DNA of 64,000 nt from Mycosarcoma maydis (lineage: Eukaryota; Basidiomycota; Ustilaginomycetes; Ustilaginales): positions 248,001 through 312,000 of the forward strand of contig NC_026498.1 of NCBI RefSeq assembly GCF_000328475.2, given 5' to 3'. The position numbers were made by a program, and so were the translations under genes. Every line of letters begins with the position of its first letter. The stretch's first letter is position 1. Below the pieces are notes generated by a model. It did no database searches. It saw nothing but the letters and a program-made list of their open reading frames with translations, and had not been told where the DNA came from. Shown piece after piece: positions 1-10,539 of the stretch.

Positions 1-550
1 GAGGGCCACAGGGTTTGCTGTGGTCGTGGGTCGTGGTCGTAGGCAACGGGCGGGTGTACGTCTGTTGAGCTGTTAGGTCTAACATTTGTTATTTCTCCGT
101 GTTCCCTTCGTGCTTGTCTGCGTTTGGGGTCCCCTTGCTCCACACTCGCTTCACTCGCTCGGCTCTACCTGTGTAAGTTGCTCGCGACTGTAAGTTAACT
201 AAGTTAGAGGATGTGTAAGGAAAGGGCGTGCCGCCGGCCCATTCACGACTCGTGATGATGTTGTGCAAACCAAACGTTGAACAGTCCCAATCCTGAAGAT
301 GACCAACGCCATACACGTACCCTCACCCCACCATCTTAGATACGAAGAAGCTTCTGTCCACCGGCAGTGACTTGTTAGTCGATCGAGCTCGAGGTAGCAG
401 CGAGGTGGTTAGCATTTGAAGCAACAACGATGGTGATGGAAGTGAAGTGTGCGTCACGCCCGTCGAGCCAAGAGGTCTTGGCTCGAATTGAATGCAATCA
501 CGAATCGTCATTTATGAAAGTCCCGAGTTTTGCAGCTCGAGGCTCTGCGG

Positions 551-585
551 CACTCACAACCCACGACTCACGACTTGCGATTCAC
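551..585. repeat. Phased heptad array (NNNYCAC type)
   Basis: Five consecutive 7-base units in phase: CACTCAC, AACCCAC, GACTCAC, GACTTGC and GATTCAC. Two units contain the GANTC palindrome. Part of the dispersed heptad family described in the findings. Confidence 0.7.
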
Positions 586-966
586 ATTTTGCGGCCAATT
601 TTGAAATTTTATTTGGTTGCTCTGTTCGGATTTCTTGCTTGGGCTGGCCTGCTCGCTCAGCATTTTGACGCAGGGTGCCGTTTTAGCGAGGCGTGGTGAC
701 AAAATGCGGTCGAAGGATACTAACACAGCCGACCGGCACGTTGACGGCACTCGTCGCTTGCTGTTTGGCTTTTGGAGTAATATGTGGCTGTCATCAGTCA
801 ATCCTTCAAGCACTCTTGACTAAGACGTTGGCTTCTACGGCGCATCGGTTTGCTGTGCGCTCTGGGCCCTTGATCTCGGAGCCCGCTGCCGAAGGGAAGG
901 ATACGTCGCTTGCACTGCCTTGTGTAGCAGAAAGAGCGTGTTCGTTCGTGCTTACTGGCTCGACGG

Positions 967-1066
967 NNNNNNNNNNNNNNNNNNNNNNNNNNNNNNNNNN
1001 NNNNNNNNNNNNNNNNNNNNNNNNNNNNNNNNNNNNNNNNNNNNNNNNNNNNNNNNNNNNNNNNNN
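967..1066. other. Assembly gap of exactly 100 N
   Basis: One hundred N bases, the conventional placeholder for a gap of unknown size. The right edge abuts a long GA dinucleotide tract, so the gap was probably caused by that microsatellite. The true distance across this point is unknown. Confidence 0.97.

Positions 1067-1111
<45 letters not shown>
1067..1111. repeat. (GA)n microsatellite at gap edge
   Basis: A perfect GA dinucleotide run of about 45 bases begins directly at the last N and ends before TACAGG. Its real length is unknown because it borders the gap. Confidence 0.95.
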
Positions 1112-1115
<4 letters not shown>

Positions 1116-1557
1116 GGTGAGGCAGAGGCGCCGCCTCGCTTGTGCGCTGTTCTATCACGGAATGCGGTGTAGCGACTGTCCACTTTCAAACCTGCAGTGT
1201 GAATCGCGAATGACGCTCAATGCCGAAATTGTCTGGTCCTCCATCTCATTTATTTTAGTACATACCTCTTCGTCCTTCACCATCTAGCTTCCACACTCTC
1301 TTTCCCTCCGTCAAATCCCTACGTCTACCACTCATCTCTGAGCGCTCTCAAATCTCTTAGCAAGCAGCAAGATCGCCTTTAGCTTGCCTACACTACGTCT
1401 CTTACATGCTACTGCTGTCTACCGTGTCCCCTGTTTCGTCCCACTGCACAATCTATATACGCTACTTAAGTCCTCTGCAACTGTGCCAGCCCATTTCGAT
1501 ACCTAGAAAGGCGAACTTCTGCACATAGACTCAACGCCGCGCTAGCGTTCAATCAAA

Positions 1558-4500
1558 ATGCCCATATGTGGATCCTCACACATCCGGGACGAGGCGACAG
1601 AGAAGGCGCATCGCTCCGCCGGCACCCAAGTCGGTCCCTTCCAAGATGCGAGGCCACAATCCTCTCAACCCACCATTACTTCCGCAGTCGCTGCTGATCC
1701 CGCCCTCGCTCCCTCGGCTGCCGCAAAGCATCTCTTTCCTGTCCCCTCGGCTGCAAAACGAGGCGTCCTTCGTTTCAAGATCAAAGAGCAGCTCGAAGAA
1801 GGCAGAGGCAAACATTGGGTGTGGGACAAGGGTGCCGTCCATCATAGCAACCGCGAGCCAGATGATCAAGAGCTCGAACTTGTCCGTCTCAAATACGGAT
1901 ACAAACCAACCGATCAAGGCGGGCCATCTCGACTCTACCTCATGATCCTGGCCGATTGTCTCCTTCCGCTTCCCCGCAACCCCATGTCTGGTGTTGTCTC
2001 GCCCCCTCTTCTTGCTACCACTGGCATCGCTCCTCTTTCCATCTTTTCCACCGGCCCAGATATTATCGGTCACTACTATGATTGCATCGTCGCTGCACGC
2101 AGGGAGGTCATTCTCCTCACAAACTACTGGCAGGGCGGCAAGAATGTCGATCGCATTGCCGACGCGCTTCGAGAGCTCAACAGGCGCGTTCAGCAACGAC
2201 GCAAACGTCAAGCGCTGGATGCTCGAAGCAATGGCCAGTCCACTTCCGCCGCCAATCCATCTCACACTCCCCAGCAAGAAAAAGCAGCCAAACAGCAAGC
2301 CGATTTACTCCATCAACAAGGCGCACCTGGCTCCATCTCACGTACAGAGAAGGATCACGACGGATTCACGCATGATGACCAAGACATTGAGCTCGGTCCA
2401 CCCACCGCTGAAGAACGTGTCGTCGTCAAACTCATGTGGGACCGTGGTCCTCAAACCTTGGCCGATCTCTTCCGTCTGCGCAAACCCGTTCCACCAAGTA
2501 TGTGGAAGGCCAACGGCCTCCCTACAGAGAACGAAATTCCCAACCTCACCATGGAGATTCTCAACTATCACCGCCCCTTGATGGGTACCTTCCACGCAAA
2601 GCTGCTCATCGTCGATCGTCAGGTCGCTCTCATCAACTCGAACAACATCCAGGATCGTCCCAACGTCGAAGCCTGCGTTCGACTCGAGGGCGACATTGTC
2701 AACTCGGTCTACGACCACGCGCTCATCAGCTGGGGCAATCCACTTCAACCTCCTCTTCCCTGTCTCACCGCTCCTGCCCCCGTCGCGCCTTCACCGGCCG
2801 CCTTTATGACGGGTAGCCAGAGCACTCTTCCCTCACTCACCGTCGAGAAGCTTAAGCAGCTCGCACTCAACGTCAGGCAACGTTTGCACGACGAGGACAC
2901 CGCCACCGAAGTCGAAAAGGAAAGAAGCATGCAGAGCCCCATGTCCTTCCACTTTGGTGACGTCGTCGACCAGGTTATGCGTCGCGACAGCCTCGGCGCT
3001 ACCAAGGGCGCTGCACCCGCGATTCGTTTTCCAACGAACGATCAGCACGTTGACGGCGAGAAAGCCGCTCGCAATGCTGGTGCTCTGTGGGCTCAAAAGG
3101 TGCTGGGCGAGCGCTTCAGCCACTTTCAGAGCAGTACTTCGAACAAAGCCGACAAATCAGACACGGAGCCACTACCTCACGACAAAGCAGGGCCCACTCA
3201 GCCCCCACATCACAAGAAAAACTTTGCCGACATGGTCGAAGCGCTCATGAAAAAAGAAGGCCACAAGCCACCTGCATGGGCCGAGGGGGCCCTCGAGGTG
3301 TTCGGTCTCGGTCAGAGTAGCTCCAAGAATGTGGCCGAGGCTGTGAGACGCAATCCTCGACCAAAGGCGGCATTGGCCTCTGGTGTCAATGTGCCCACGG
3401 CGGTAGCAGAGGAAGACCACGGCGAGCAGCTCGATTGGCGTGGATCCATCGAAGTGGAAGAGGAGAGTCTCGATGGTGCTCGTAGCCATACAGCCATCGA
3501 CGACGGCTCGACGAGTCCGAAGCCGGCCCTCAGCAGTGTTGGCAGTGATGAGGCCGCACCTGCCGTCAGCAAGGACCTTGCCGCTGCTGAGGATGAGGCA
3601 GTTGGCAAAACGACACAGCCATCCTCCGAGGATAGCGCAATCAGTGCTGCTCCTGCGATCAGCGATGGCGTTTTGCAGACCAGGCAGGAGGCTATTACTG
3701 AATCTTCGACAGCCAAGGAGAAGGAGGAAGTGCCGGGTTCGATTGGCTATCGACGAGTGCACCGTCGCACACTTTCACAAATCTCGAAATCGTCAGCGGC
3801 CGAGCGGTTGAGTGCAATCACCAAGTCGCTCGATTTTGCCAACAACTCGAAGGTGCAAGGCGAGATCAAAGCCGAGCAGCTGTCGGACGAAAAGCTATCT
3901 GCACTCAACGACGTGCTGGATTTCCAGCCTTATGTCTTTCACAAGCCGCACGAGCCGGTGCCTATGGCACTGGTGAATCGACGACCGCACGGTACGCCTG
4001 GTCACAGTGACATTCGCAACCCACAAGATGCTGCGTGGCTCGCCGGTTTCCGATATGCCAAGAAGCACGTGTTCATCCAGTCGCCGACGCTCAATGCCTC
4101 TCCTATCAAAGCTGCTGTGCTCGCAGCAGTGCGCAGGCACGTCACCGTCGAGCTGTGGCTCGATCTAGGCTTCAACGACAAGTCGGAATCCATGCCTTTC
4201 CAGGGCGGCACCAACGAGCAAGTGGTCACTGGCTTTTACCGCCAGCTGCGTCGCGAGGGTAAGGGCGACGAAAAGTACCTCGAGGTGTACTGGTACACGG
4301 GCAAAGATATGACGCGCCCGCTCAACGCTGTCAGGAAGCAGCGCAACTGCCACGTCAAATTTGCAGCGTTTGATGGCCAGGTGGCGGTGTTGGGCAGTGG
4401 CAATCAGGACACGCAGAGCTGGTTCCATTCGCAAGAGATCAATGTCATGGTGGACTCGAAGCAGATTGTCGACGAGTGGATGGCGGCACTCACGCGTAAT

Positions 4501-4659
4501 CAGAGCACCAAGCTGTACGGCATGGTCGATCAGAGGGACGGCATTTGGAGGGGGAGGGATGGCCAGGAGCTCGTCGATACTGGCAAGGACCAGGGCAAGG
4601 AGAAGGCCACAGCCACTCCACCGGCATCCACCACCCCACCCGCCACACTCAAGGCTTGA
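1558..4659 (+). CDS. Phospholipase D-family protein with two HKD motifs
   Basis: A single 1033-residue open frame starting at ATG 1558. Two catalytic HxKxxxxD motifs are visible: HAKLLIVD from His346 and HVKFAAFD from His932. Each is followed by the usual N-rich strand (SNNIQD; GSGNQD). Family members cleave or transfer phosphodiester bonds of phospholipids through a His-linked intermediate, and both motifs together form one active site. The sequence has PLD-like blocks at about 160-430 and 790-1005. Between them lies a long low-complexity Ser/Ala/Glu-rich stretch (about 430-780) that is unusual for canonical PLD. I see no signal peptide and no PX or PH domain, so the enzyme is probably intracellular and outside the PLD1 class. 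The exact substrate is unknown. It ends 251 bases from the convergent CCT3 gene. Confidence 0.82.
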   Translation: MPICGSSHIRDEATEKAHRSAGTQVGPFQDARPQSSQPTITSAVAADPALAPSAAAKHLFPVPSAAKRGVLRFKIKEQLEEGRGKHWVWDKGAVHHSNREPDDQELELVRLKYGYKPTDQGGPSRLYLMILADCLLPLPRNPMSGVVSPPLLATTGIAPLSIFSTGPDIIGHYYDCIVAARREVILLTNYWQGGKNVDRIADALRELNRRVQQRRKRQALDARSNGQSTSAANPSHTPQQEKAAKQQADLLHQQGAPGSISRTEKDHDGFTHDDQDIELGPPTAEERVVVKLMWDRGPQTLADLFRLRKPVPPSMWKANGLPTENEIPNLTMEILNYHRPLMGTFHAKLLIVDRQVALINSNNIQDRPNVEACVRLEGDIVNSVYDHALISWGNPLQPPLPCLTAPAPVAPSPAAFMTGSQSTLPSLTVEKLKQLALNVRQRLHDEDTATEVEKERSMQSPMSFHFGDVVDQVMRRDSLGATKGAAPAIRFPTNDQHVDGEKAARNAGALWAQKVLGERFSHFQSSTSNKADKSDTEPLPHDKAGPTQPPHHKKNFADMVEALMKKEGHKPPAWAEGALEVFGLGQSSSKNVAEAVRRNPRPKAALASGVNVPTAVAEEDHGEQLDWRGSIEVEEESLDGARSHTAIDDGSTSPKPALSSVGSDEAAPAVSKDLAAAEDEAVGKTTQPSSEDSAISAAPAISDGVLQTRQEAITESSTAKEKEEVPGSIGYRRVHRRTLSQISKSSAAERLSAITKSLDFANNSKVQGEIKAEQLSDEKLSALNDVLDFQPYVFHKPHEPVPMALVNRRPHGTPGHSDIRNPQDAAWLAGFRYAKKHVFIQSPTLNASPIKAAVLAAVRRHVTVELWLDLGFNDKSESMPFQGGTNEQVVTGFYRQLRREGKGDEKYLEVYWYTGKDMTRPLNAVRKQRNCHVKFAAFDGQVAVLGSGNQDTQSWFHSQEINVMVDSKQIVDEWMAALTRNQSTKLYGMVDQRDGIWRGRDGQELVDTGKDQGKEKATATPPASTTPPATLKA

Positions 4660-4910
4660 TGCTTGTCAGCTACACCTTGTTCTCGTTCATCCCATTGCAC
4701 ATTCTTTTTTTTTTTGTACGTTTCACGTTTTTGCACTTTCTTTTCAGGCAGAACCTTGGTTGATTTTGCAACTCAGCTCGGCAGTACGGTTTTGCACGCG
4801 ACTGATGAGAGGGTGGTGGGAATGAAGTTGGCAGTCACAAGGAACGAGTGTGGCGTGATGAGAGTTGGGCAAAATGGGGGTTGTGTTGGTGTGGACCAAG
4901 TGGTCAAAGA

Positions 4911-6608
4911 TTACATCTGGGGCATGTCGGGGGCGGCGTCTTCGGGGATGCCGGCGTCGGGAGCTTGGACGCCTGGAGCAGCGCCGCCTCCGGGCTGTCT
5001 TGCCCTCTTGGCGGAAACGACATCGTCGACTCTGAGCAGCAACGAGGCTGACTCGATCGCGGTCTTGAGCGTCTGAATTTTCACGGCGGCCGATTCGTAC
5101 AAGCCGTACTCTTTCATCTCTACCACCTTGCCCGTTTCGCCATCGACGCCGTACGAGTGCTGGCCGTTTGCGTGCTTGGCGCGCAGCGTGGTGAGTGTCT
5201 TGATCGCGTTACCACCGCAGTTCTGAATAAGCGTACGTGGAATCACCTCCATAGCATCCGAAACCGCACGGATGGGCCCCACCTCAACGCCTTCGAGCTC
5301 CTTGGCATACTCGGACAGCCCATACGCAATCGCCATCTCGGTAGCTCCTCCTCCGGGTGCCAACAGTGGATTGAACACCACATTACGCGCCACAGCCATC
5401 GCATCAGCCAAGTTGCGATCGATCTCGTTCAAAATGTCCTTGCTCGGCCCACGCAGCAGGATTGTACACGCCTTGGGCTCCTTGCACTCTTCCAAAAAGG
5501 TAAAGTACTCGTCGCCGAGCTTTTCAATGTGGAAGAGCCCACATCGAGTCCCCACATCCGCATCGCGCAGATCATCGACCCTGTTGACAATCGTAGCGCC
5601 CGTAGCACGAGCGATACGGTTGTTGTCCGTCTTGCGCACGCGTCGAATGCACGTGATGTTAGCTTTGAGCAGGTAGTGTTGCGCCAGATCGGAAACACCC
5701 TTCTCGGTAAAGACGAGATCCGGTTGAAACTCGATAATCTTTTCGCACATGGCTTGGATCTGCTGCTCTTCGATCTCGAGGATCTTGTTCCAGTCTTCCT
5801 CGCGTGTGATTTCAATGTTGGTCTGCGATTCGCCCTTTTTGTACTCAAGCGGGCAGTCGAGCAGAATGATTCGTGGATTCTCGATGCGTCTCCTCATCTT
5901 GGGATGCGTGACATCCTTGTTGAGCATGACACCGTCCAGAACTCGGCAATCTTCGATAGTTCCGCCGGGCACCTTTTCAACACGAGCGTAGCGCTTGATA
6001 TCGACCGTTTTGCTAGGATCGCTGCTCGCCGAAGAGCCAGCGGTGGAGTCGACCATGGCTACGGTGCGGACGGCTTTGAGCGCGAGCTTGCACATCTGCT
6101 CGGACCATCTCGAGACAAACTTAGTGCCGATGGAAGTCTTGATGAGCGCAAGCATATCCTTGTCGTTGGTGACATCGACAGGCACAGAGATCTCCTCTAC
6201 GATTTCGAGTGCTCTTGCGAGCGCCTTTTTGAATGCCGAGATGATGACGACGGGATGGATACTTCGTTCGAGCTGAGGCAAGGATTGCGCGAGAATCTCA
6301 CCAGCCAGAATGATGACACTGGTGGTGCCGTCACCTACCTCTTCATCCTGGGTGCGGCTGAGCTCGATCATGGACTTGGCAGCGGGGTGAGCGACCTCAA
6401 CTTCACGCAGGATGGCGTTGCCGTCGTTGGTGAGCAAGATACCGCCCATGGGATCGAGGATCATTTTGAGCATGGCCTTGGGACCGAGACAGGTTCGAAT
6501 AACATCGGCGACGGTCTTGGCAGCGGTAATGTTGGAAATCTGAGCTTTACGTCCGGTCTGTCGCTCTGGACCGGTGTTCATGACGAACACGGGTTGCTGT
6601 CCCGACAT
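4911..6608 (-). CDS. CCT3: T-complex protein 1 subunit gamma (CCT3)
   Basis: A 565-residue subunit of the cytosolic group II chaperonin TRiC/CCT, which folds actin, tubulin and other proteins in an ATP-dependent double ring. The sequence shows the N-terminal nucleotide-binding block (LGPKAM from residue 41, NDGNAI about 61-66, GDGTT at 92-96) and the late GGGATE ATPase segment, all typical of this family. The apical domain and C-terminal part align over full length with what I know of the gamma subunit. The frame continues 25 codons upstream to a TTG, but MSGQQPVF at 6608 is the first ATG and fits the family start. The long open frame on the opposite strand (5157-6728) is a shadow. It is convergent with the PLD gene and a 1.7 kb intergenic region lies upstream. 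Confidence 0.96.
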   Translation of the reverse strand: MSGQQPVFVMNTGPERQTGRKAQISNITAAKTVADVIRTCLGPKAMLKMILDPMGGILLTNDGNAILREVEVAHPAAKSMIELSRTQDEEVGDGTTSVIILAGEILAQSLPQLERSIHPVVIISAFKKALARALEIVEEISVPVDVTNDKDMLALIKTSIGTKFVSRWSEQMCKLALKAVRTVAMVDSTAGSSASSDPSKTVDIKRYARVEKVPGGTIEDCRVLDGVMLNKDVTHPKMRRRIENPRIILLDCPLEYKKGESQTNIEITREEDWNKILEIEEQQIQAMCEKIIEFQPDLVFTEKGVSDLAQHYLLKANITCIRRVRKTDNNRIARATGATIVNRVDDLRDADVGTRCGLFHIEKLGDEYFTFLEECKEPKACTILLRGPSKDILNEIDRNLADAMAVARNVVFNPLLAPGGGATEMAIAYGLSEYAKELEGVEVGPIRAVSDAMEVIPRTLIQNCGGNAIKTLTTLRAKHANGQHSYGVDGETGKVVEMKEYGLYESAAVKIQTLKTAIESASLLLRVDDVVSAKRARQPGGGAAPGVQAPDAGIPEDAAPDMPQM

Positions 6609-8345
6609 GATGGCGACGTGGTGAAATCGGTGGAGATGATGATCAACAGAGAGAACCTTGTTGGTGACAAAACAATGTCCCAAGCGCTGAAAATGCCGAG
6701 TTCAAGTGTGACCACGATGCGCTTCTGATGGGATGCGTAGGAGGCTAGTGTACAGAAAGAGAAGCTGAAGCTGCAATCACGAATCGTATCGTGTTGGTGG
6801 TGGAACGGTCGGGGATACTTGACGACAAACACTTTGTCGAGAGTGACACTTTTTTTCGCTTGCTCAAGCTCAGCAGCAACACCGAAGCTGCGACTCACTC
6901 ACGACTGACTCTGCGCCCGCTTTTCTCAACTCAAAGCAAGCAACTCACGCTGAGAAGCACACGCGCGCCTGAAAGCAGACAGCTAAAGTAAAGCCACCTT
7001 CGTTTTTGGCCAGAACTGCGCATTCTTCCAGCTTCTTCTCAAAGTCACCGTTGTGAGTCCAAAAAGGCAAGAAAGTCGACTCAAATCGGGAGAAGTTGGG
7101 CCGATAAAAGCCCGATTAATTTACGATTTGATTCCGACTTTTCTTGGCCGAGACGAAGCAGAAGCATGGCAGCGAGCGTCATGTTGAAGACCGATCGTTT
7201 CGGTACACACTCACGTCTTGCACATGAGATGAAGCCGCAAATTAGTCTCAATTACATATGAACAACTGTGAACCGTAGCGGGAAAGTTGTAGAGCTTCTG
7301 CCTGTTCAACGTGGTCCTTTTGTCCGCCAACAAGTCTCTGTCTCGCAGCGCCAAGTTGCGGACCTTCCTGGCAGCACTTGGCAGAAGCACGCACGCATGC
7401 GCTCGAACCAGCCCAGCTTGTAACTAACTTACTGTAAGTTATATTGAATAACATTTAAATATCATTCTGAATCTCTTTTTTATAATATATTGTGATTATA
7501 CCCTGAATAAGGCGTCAATCTCGCGAATGGGAGGGAGCGTGAGCCTTGAGCCATAAGCCATGAGCCGTGAGCTTGCCGTCTGAATCTGTGAATGTCAAAC
7601 ACGGTACACAGATTTTATTTTGCGTTGCGGCGTGCGCAGGGACAAAGTGGGTGGCTTCCCTTCGGCGCCAGGCAAAGAGCCTTTCTATCAAGGTAGGCGA
7701 GACAACCAAGAGCAGTCAGCCCAATCAAGAATGGTCGGTCAATGCACACGCACGCACTGCTCTGACGCACGCACGCACGCACACACGCACGCACGCTCTA
7801 TTCACGACTTCTCCCCTCGCTCACACACATCTTCTAAGCCAAATCGTGAATAAATCAATCACAGATCCACTGCAGCCTCTGGCGCTCTTTCTCCGCTTTC
7901 CCTCTTTGTTGGCTTTGGCAATCACGAATCTGACCCACACTTGCGCTTTCTTGTTCTACATGTCACACATGTTGTGAGCGCCACCATCATCGCTTCATCA
8001 CACTCGCTTTGCTCGATCGATCACGAGCTGCACATCAGTATCTCCACTTCCTAGAGAGCCCATCCGAATCCTCGATTCGCTTGCTGTCGACACTCGGCTC
8101 ATTCTGGGTCGTTCACCTCTATTCACTGTTATCCGCACGATCACGCTCAAATTCGTACTTCTGTCGCTTGGTCGCTGCCCGTCTGGTCATCGTTGTCGTC
8201 GTCCGACTCCGCTTCTGTCAAAAACGGCATCGTCTCTCTTCCTCGTCTGCTTGCTGTTTCTGGCTTGTTGGTAAATTTGCCAACAGCATCTGCTTTTTTT
8301 TGATTCATTATCCATCCTCCTGGTACGCCTAGATTAACGGCAAGT
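6609..8345. other. Intergenic region between divergent CCT3 and the Ser-rich gene
   Basis: No supported gene. It should hold both promoters. Visible items are AATCACGA at 6775 and 7920, an AT-rich pocket at about 7435-7500, a five-to-six-unit heptad array at 7535-7576, and a CACG-rich tetranucleotide stretch at about 7750-7797. The last 400 bases before 8346 are C/T-rich, like a leader. Confidence 0.6.
7535..7576. repeat. Heptad array, AGCCNTG type
   Basis: Consecutive 7-base units GAGCGTG, AGCCTTG, AGCCATA, AGCCATG, AGCCGTG and AGCTTGC. The period is exactly 7 although the unit differs from the GANTC family. Confidence 0.7.
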
Positions 8346-10157
8346 ATGGCCATTTTTGGTCTCAAGTCTCGTAAATCTACTCTGTCCGATTCGTCCAGCT
8401 TCACGAAACATATACCCGACTCAACCTCCCGCCATCGCCATTCGGAAGCCTCCGACGCCATCGGTGACACACCCGAATTCGGCCAATTCGCAAACAACCG
8501 TCGAAGCACCGTCAACGCTTCCGAATCTTCCTCGCCCCTTCCACGCAACTCGAACAGTATGAAAAAGTTTTTCGGTAGCACCCGAAGAAAGGGATCTCAG
8601 AGCATCGACAGCGGCTCTCCCGCGCAGTTGAACAAGAATTCGTCTGGCTCCGACTACTTTAACAATGTCGCCCCGAAACGTGCCAGTCGAACCAGCCTCA
8701 ACAAGCCTGCTGTCCACCCCACCGCTGCCACTACTACGACTCCGACGATCGCGTCTACCACCGTCGTACCATCGTTGAGCGTCCCTGCCGGATCGGGTAC
8801 CCCGCTGGCTGACGCTGTGAGTAGCGAAATCCCCGGTAGTCTCGCTCCGTCTCCCGCTCTGCCTACTGGTTCACGTCCGTCCGACCTTTTTGCCGGTAAA
8901 GGTGTTCAATGGAATCAGATCGATCTCACCTCTCGCGACATTTCCAAACCCACCGATGCTGCGGCTACGTCGATTGACATGCAAAAATTCCTCAAAGAGC
9001 GTCGTCAATGGATCCCCACCTTCAAAGACTCGCAAGCTGTCGAAGAAGCTTCGGTCGATCTGCCCAAGTCTCTCGACCAGTTCACCTTTGCCACTCCCGC
9101 CGAAGTCTCCAAGACCTCGACTGGCCTCAAGAGCTTGAAAGATCTAGAGGATACGCACAAGAGGAAAACTGCTCTCCTCGATGAAGCTCCCCTCGCCACC
9201 GCTACCAACGGTACCATCTTCGAAGAAGCACGCTCTAGCTCCTCGGTCTTGTCCAACAACTCTGCATCGGGTGCTGCTGCTGCTACAGTTGCTGCTGCAG
9301 GATCCAAGTCTCCGTCTCAGATGCTTCCTCCGCCTCCAGCACCACCCTCTCGCAACCAGTCGTTCCGGACATCCACGTTTGCCGCTGCGGATGACTTGAC
9401 TTCCGCTCGTAAATCGGCCAGCCTCAACCGCAAGCCTGCTCCTACCCTTGGTGTCAATGGTGGCGGCGGCGGCACTGCTTCCTCGACGTCGAGCTCTCGT
9501 GACATTCCGCAGCGCAGAAGCTCGGTGCGCAAAAATCTCTCGGATCTCGCCGCAGCTTCGTCTCCCGAAAAGCCGCTCGAGCCACAAGCTTTGAATGCAA
9601 GCGCTGATCCCGCAGCGAATGACACCGGATCGTCTCATCCCGTTAGTGCAAGGGTCGATCAGATCAAAGAGCAGGCCGCAACTTCAGAGTCGCCAGTGGT
9701 AGCAAGACCAGCAACCGCTGTATCCACACGCAGCGTGGCGCCATCCGTAGAGACGTCTGGCTTCGCTACACCCATCGGTTCGCAATCGCAAAACGGCGAT
9801 CATGTAGGGCCAAATCGATTGGTGCAACAAGAGCTGCCCAGCGCTCGCACATCCGTAGCCCTAGACGCTACGCAAGACTCGAACTCCACCGTAGCAGCAC
9901 CAACTAGTCCGCCGCGTCCACCAAAGAACGAGCAGCGCACCCCTTCGCGACAGAGCAGCAAAGTCTCGATCAACAGCGGTGCACTTTCCAAGTCGCCCAG
10001 CACCACTTTTACCCCTGCGGTATCAGAACAGGCCAAGGACCATAATCTGGTCAACCAGCTCGCTCGAGCCGCGCCAGCCTTGCAGAACGTCCTGCCGGGA
10101 ACAGGTGCAACAGGTACAACGAATGCAACGCATACTGCGGCTCGCGGCGATATCTGA
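8346..10157 (+). CDS. Uncharacterised Ser/Ala/Pro-rich protein
   Basis: A 603-residue open frame from ATG 8346. I do not recognise a catalytic or named domain. Most of it is low-complexity Ser, Ala, Thr and Pro, suggesting an intrinsically disordered protein. It has a basic N terminus (GLKSRKS, then KKFFGSTRRKG near residue 78) that could contact membrane lipids or nucleic acid. One denser, more conserved-looking segment lies at about 178-235 (LFAGKGVQWNQIDL, then FLKERRQWIPTF). Proline stretches (PPPPAPP near 327; SPPRPP near 524) could bind SH3 or similar modules. There is no signal peptide or membrane segment. The codon-like composition and intact frame make it a real gene; a scaffold or cell-polarity role would be a guess. 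Confidence 0.75.
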   Translation: MAIFGLKSRKSTLSDSSSFTKHIPDSTSRHRHSEASDAIGDTPEFGQFANNRRSTVNASESSSPLPRNSNSMKKFFGSTRRKGSQSIDSGSPAQLNKNSSGSDYFNNVAPKRASRTSLNKPAVHPTAATTTTPTIASTTVVPSLSVPAGSGTPLADAVSSEIPGSLAPSPALPTGSRPSDLFAGKGVQWNQIDLTSRDISKPTDAAATSIDMQKFLKERRQWIPTFKDSQAVEEASVDLPKSLDQFTFATPAEVSKTSTGLKSLKDLEDTHKRKTALLDEAPLATATNGTIFEEARSSSSVLSNNSASGAAAATVAAAGSKSPSQMLPPPPAPPSRNQSFRTSTFAAADDLTSARKSASLNRKPAPTLGVNGGGGGTASSTSSSRDIPQRRSSVRKNLSDLAAASSPEKPLEPQALNASADPAANDTGSSHPVSARVDQIKEQAATSESPVVARPATAVSTRSVAPSVETSGFATPIGSQSQNGDHVGPNRLVQQELPSARTSVALDATQDSNSTVAAPTSPPRPPKNEQRTPSRQSSKVSINSGALSKSPSTTFTPAVSEQAKDHNLVNQLARAAPALQNVLPGTGATGTTNATHTAARGDI

Positions 10158-10539
10158 GGTGGGTTGCGTGACCTGAGCAGGCTACACTGTCTTTTTTGCG
10201 TACCGAGTCTTTTGTGTTTCAATACCCAATTTATTTTATAGCACGTAGCAGCGAGATGCATGCTTGAGCGGCGGCGAGCGGGTGTGTAGAACGAGCAGTA
10301 CGAGTCTGTGATGTGTGAGCGGGTCGAGAATCGCGGGTCGAGAATCGCGAATTGTGAATGTGCGGAACACGGGCGAGTGCGGGGCGAAATGTGGAGCGAT
10401 TCGTGAATTTTGAAAAATTGAGAAGATTTATGAATCGCGAATAAGATATTCGTGATTGGCGAGGTGGTAGATTGATGATGTTGGTTTTGTACCATGACTT
10501 GCTCGAGATTGTAGGATTTGGGAGGACAAGAGTACAGGT
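10158..10539. other. Intergenic spacer with heptad array
   Basis: No gene. It contains the six-unit array at 10321-10362 and TCGTGATT at 10450-10457, and should carry the promoter of the downstream methyltransferase gene. Confidence 0.65.
10321..10362. repeat. Phased heptad array, GAATCGC/GGGTCGA
   Basis: Six consecutive 7-base units: GGGTCGA, GAATCGC, GGGTCGA, GAATCGC, GAATTGT, GAATGTG. The alternation of two unit types inside one frame is notable. Confidence 0.75.

Larger units (their letters stand above)
1..1557. other. Gene-free left flank upstream of the PLD gene
   Basis: No convincing gene lies here; all open frames are short and two run through the N gap. The segment holds a heptad array at 551-585, exact AATCACGA at 496-503, the assembly gap at 967-1066 and the GA tract after it. 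From about 1240 to 1557 the + strand is rich in C and T, as expected for the promoter and 5' leader of the gene starting at 1558. Confidence 0.7.

Noticed and set aside
693..1189. Frames running through the N gap with Arg-Glu or Ser-Leu repeats
   Set aside because: They are translations of the GA microsatellite and unknown bases.
5157..6728. 523-codon open frame on the + strand
   Set aside because: It lies exactly antisense to CCT3, whose protein is unmistakable; the antisense product has no recognisable family features.
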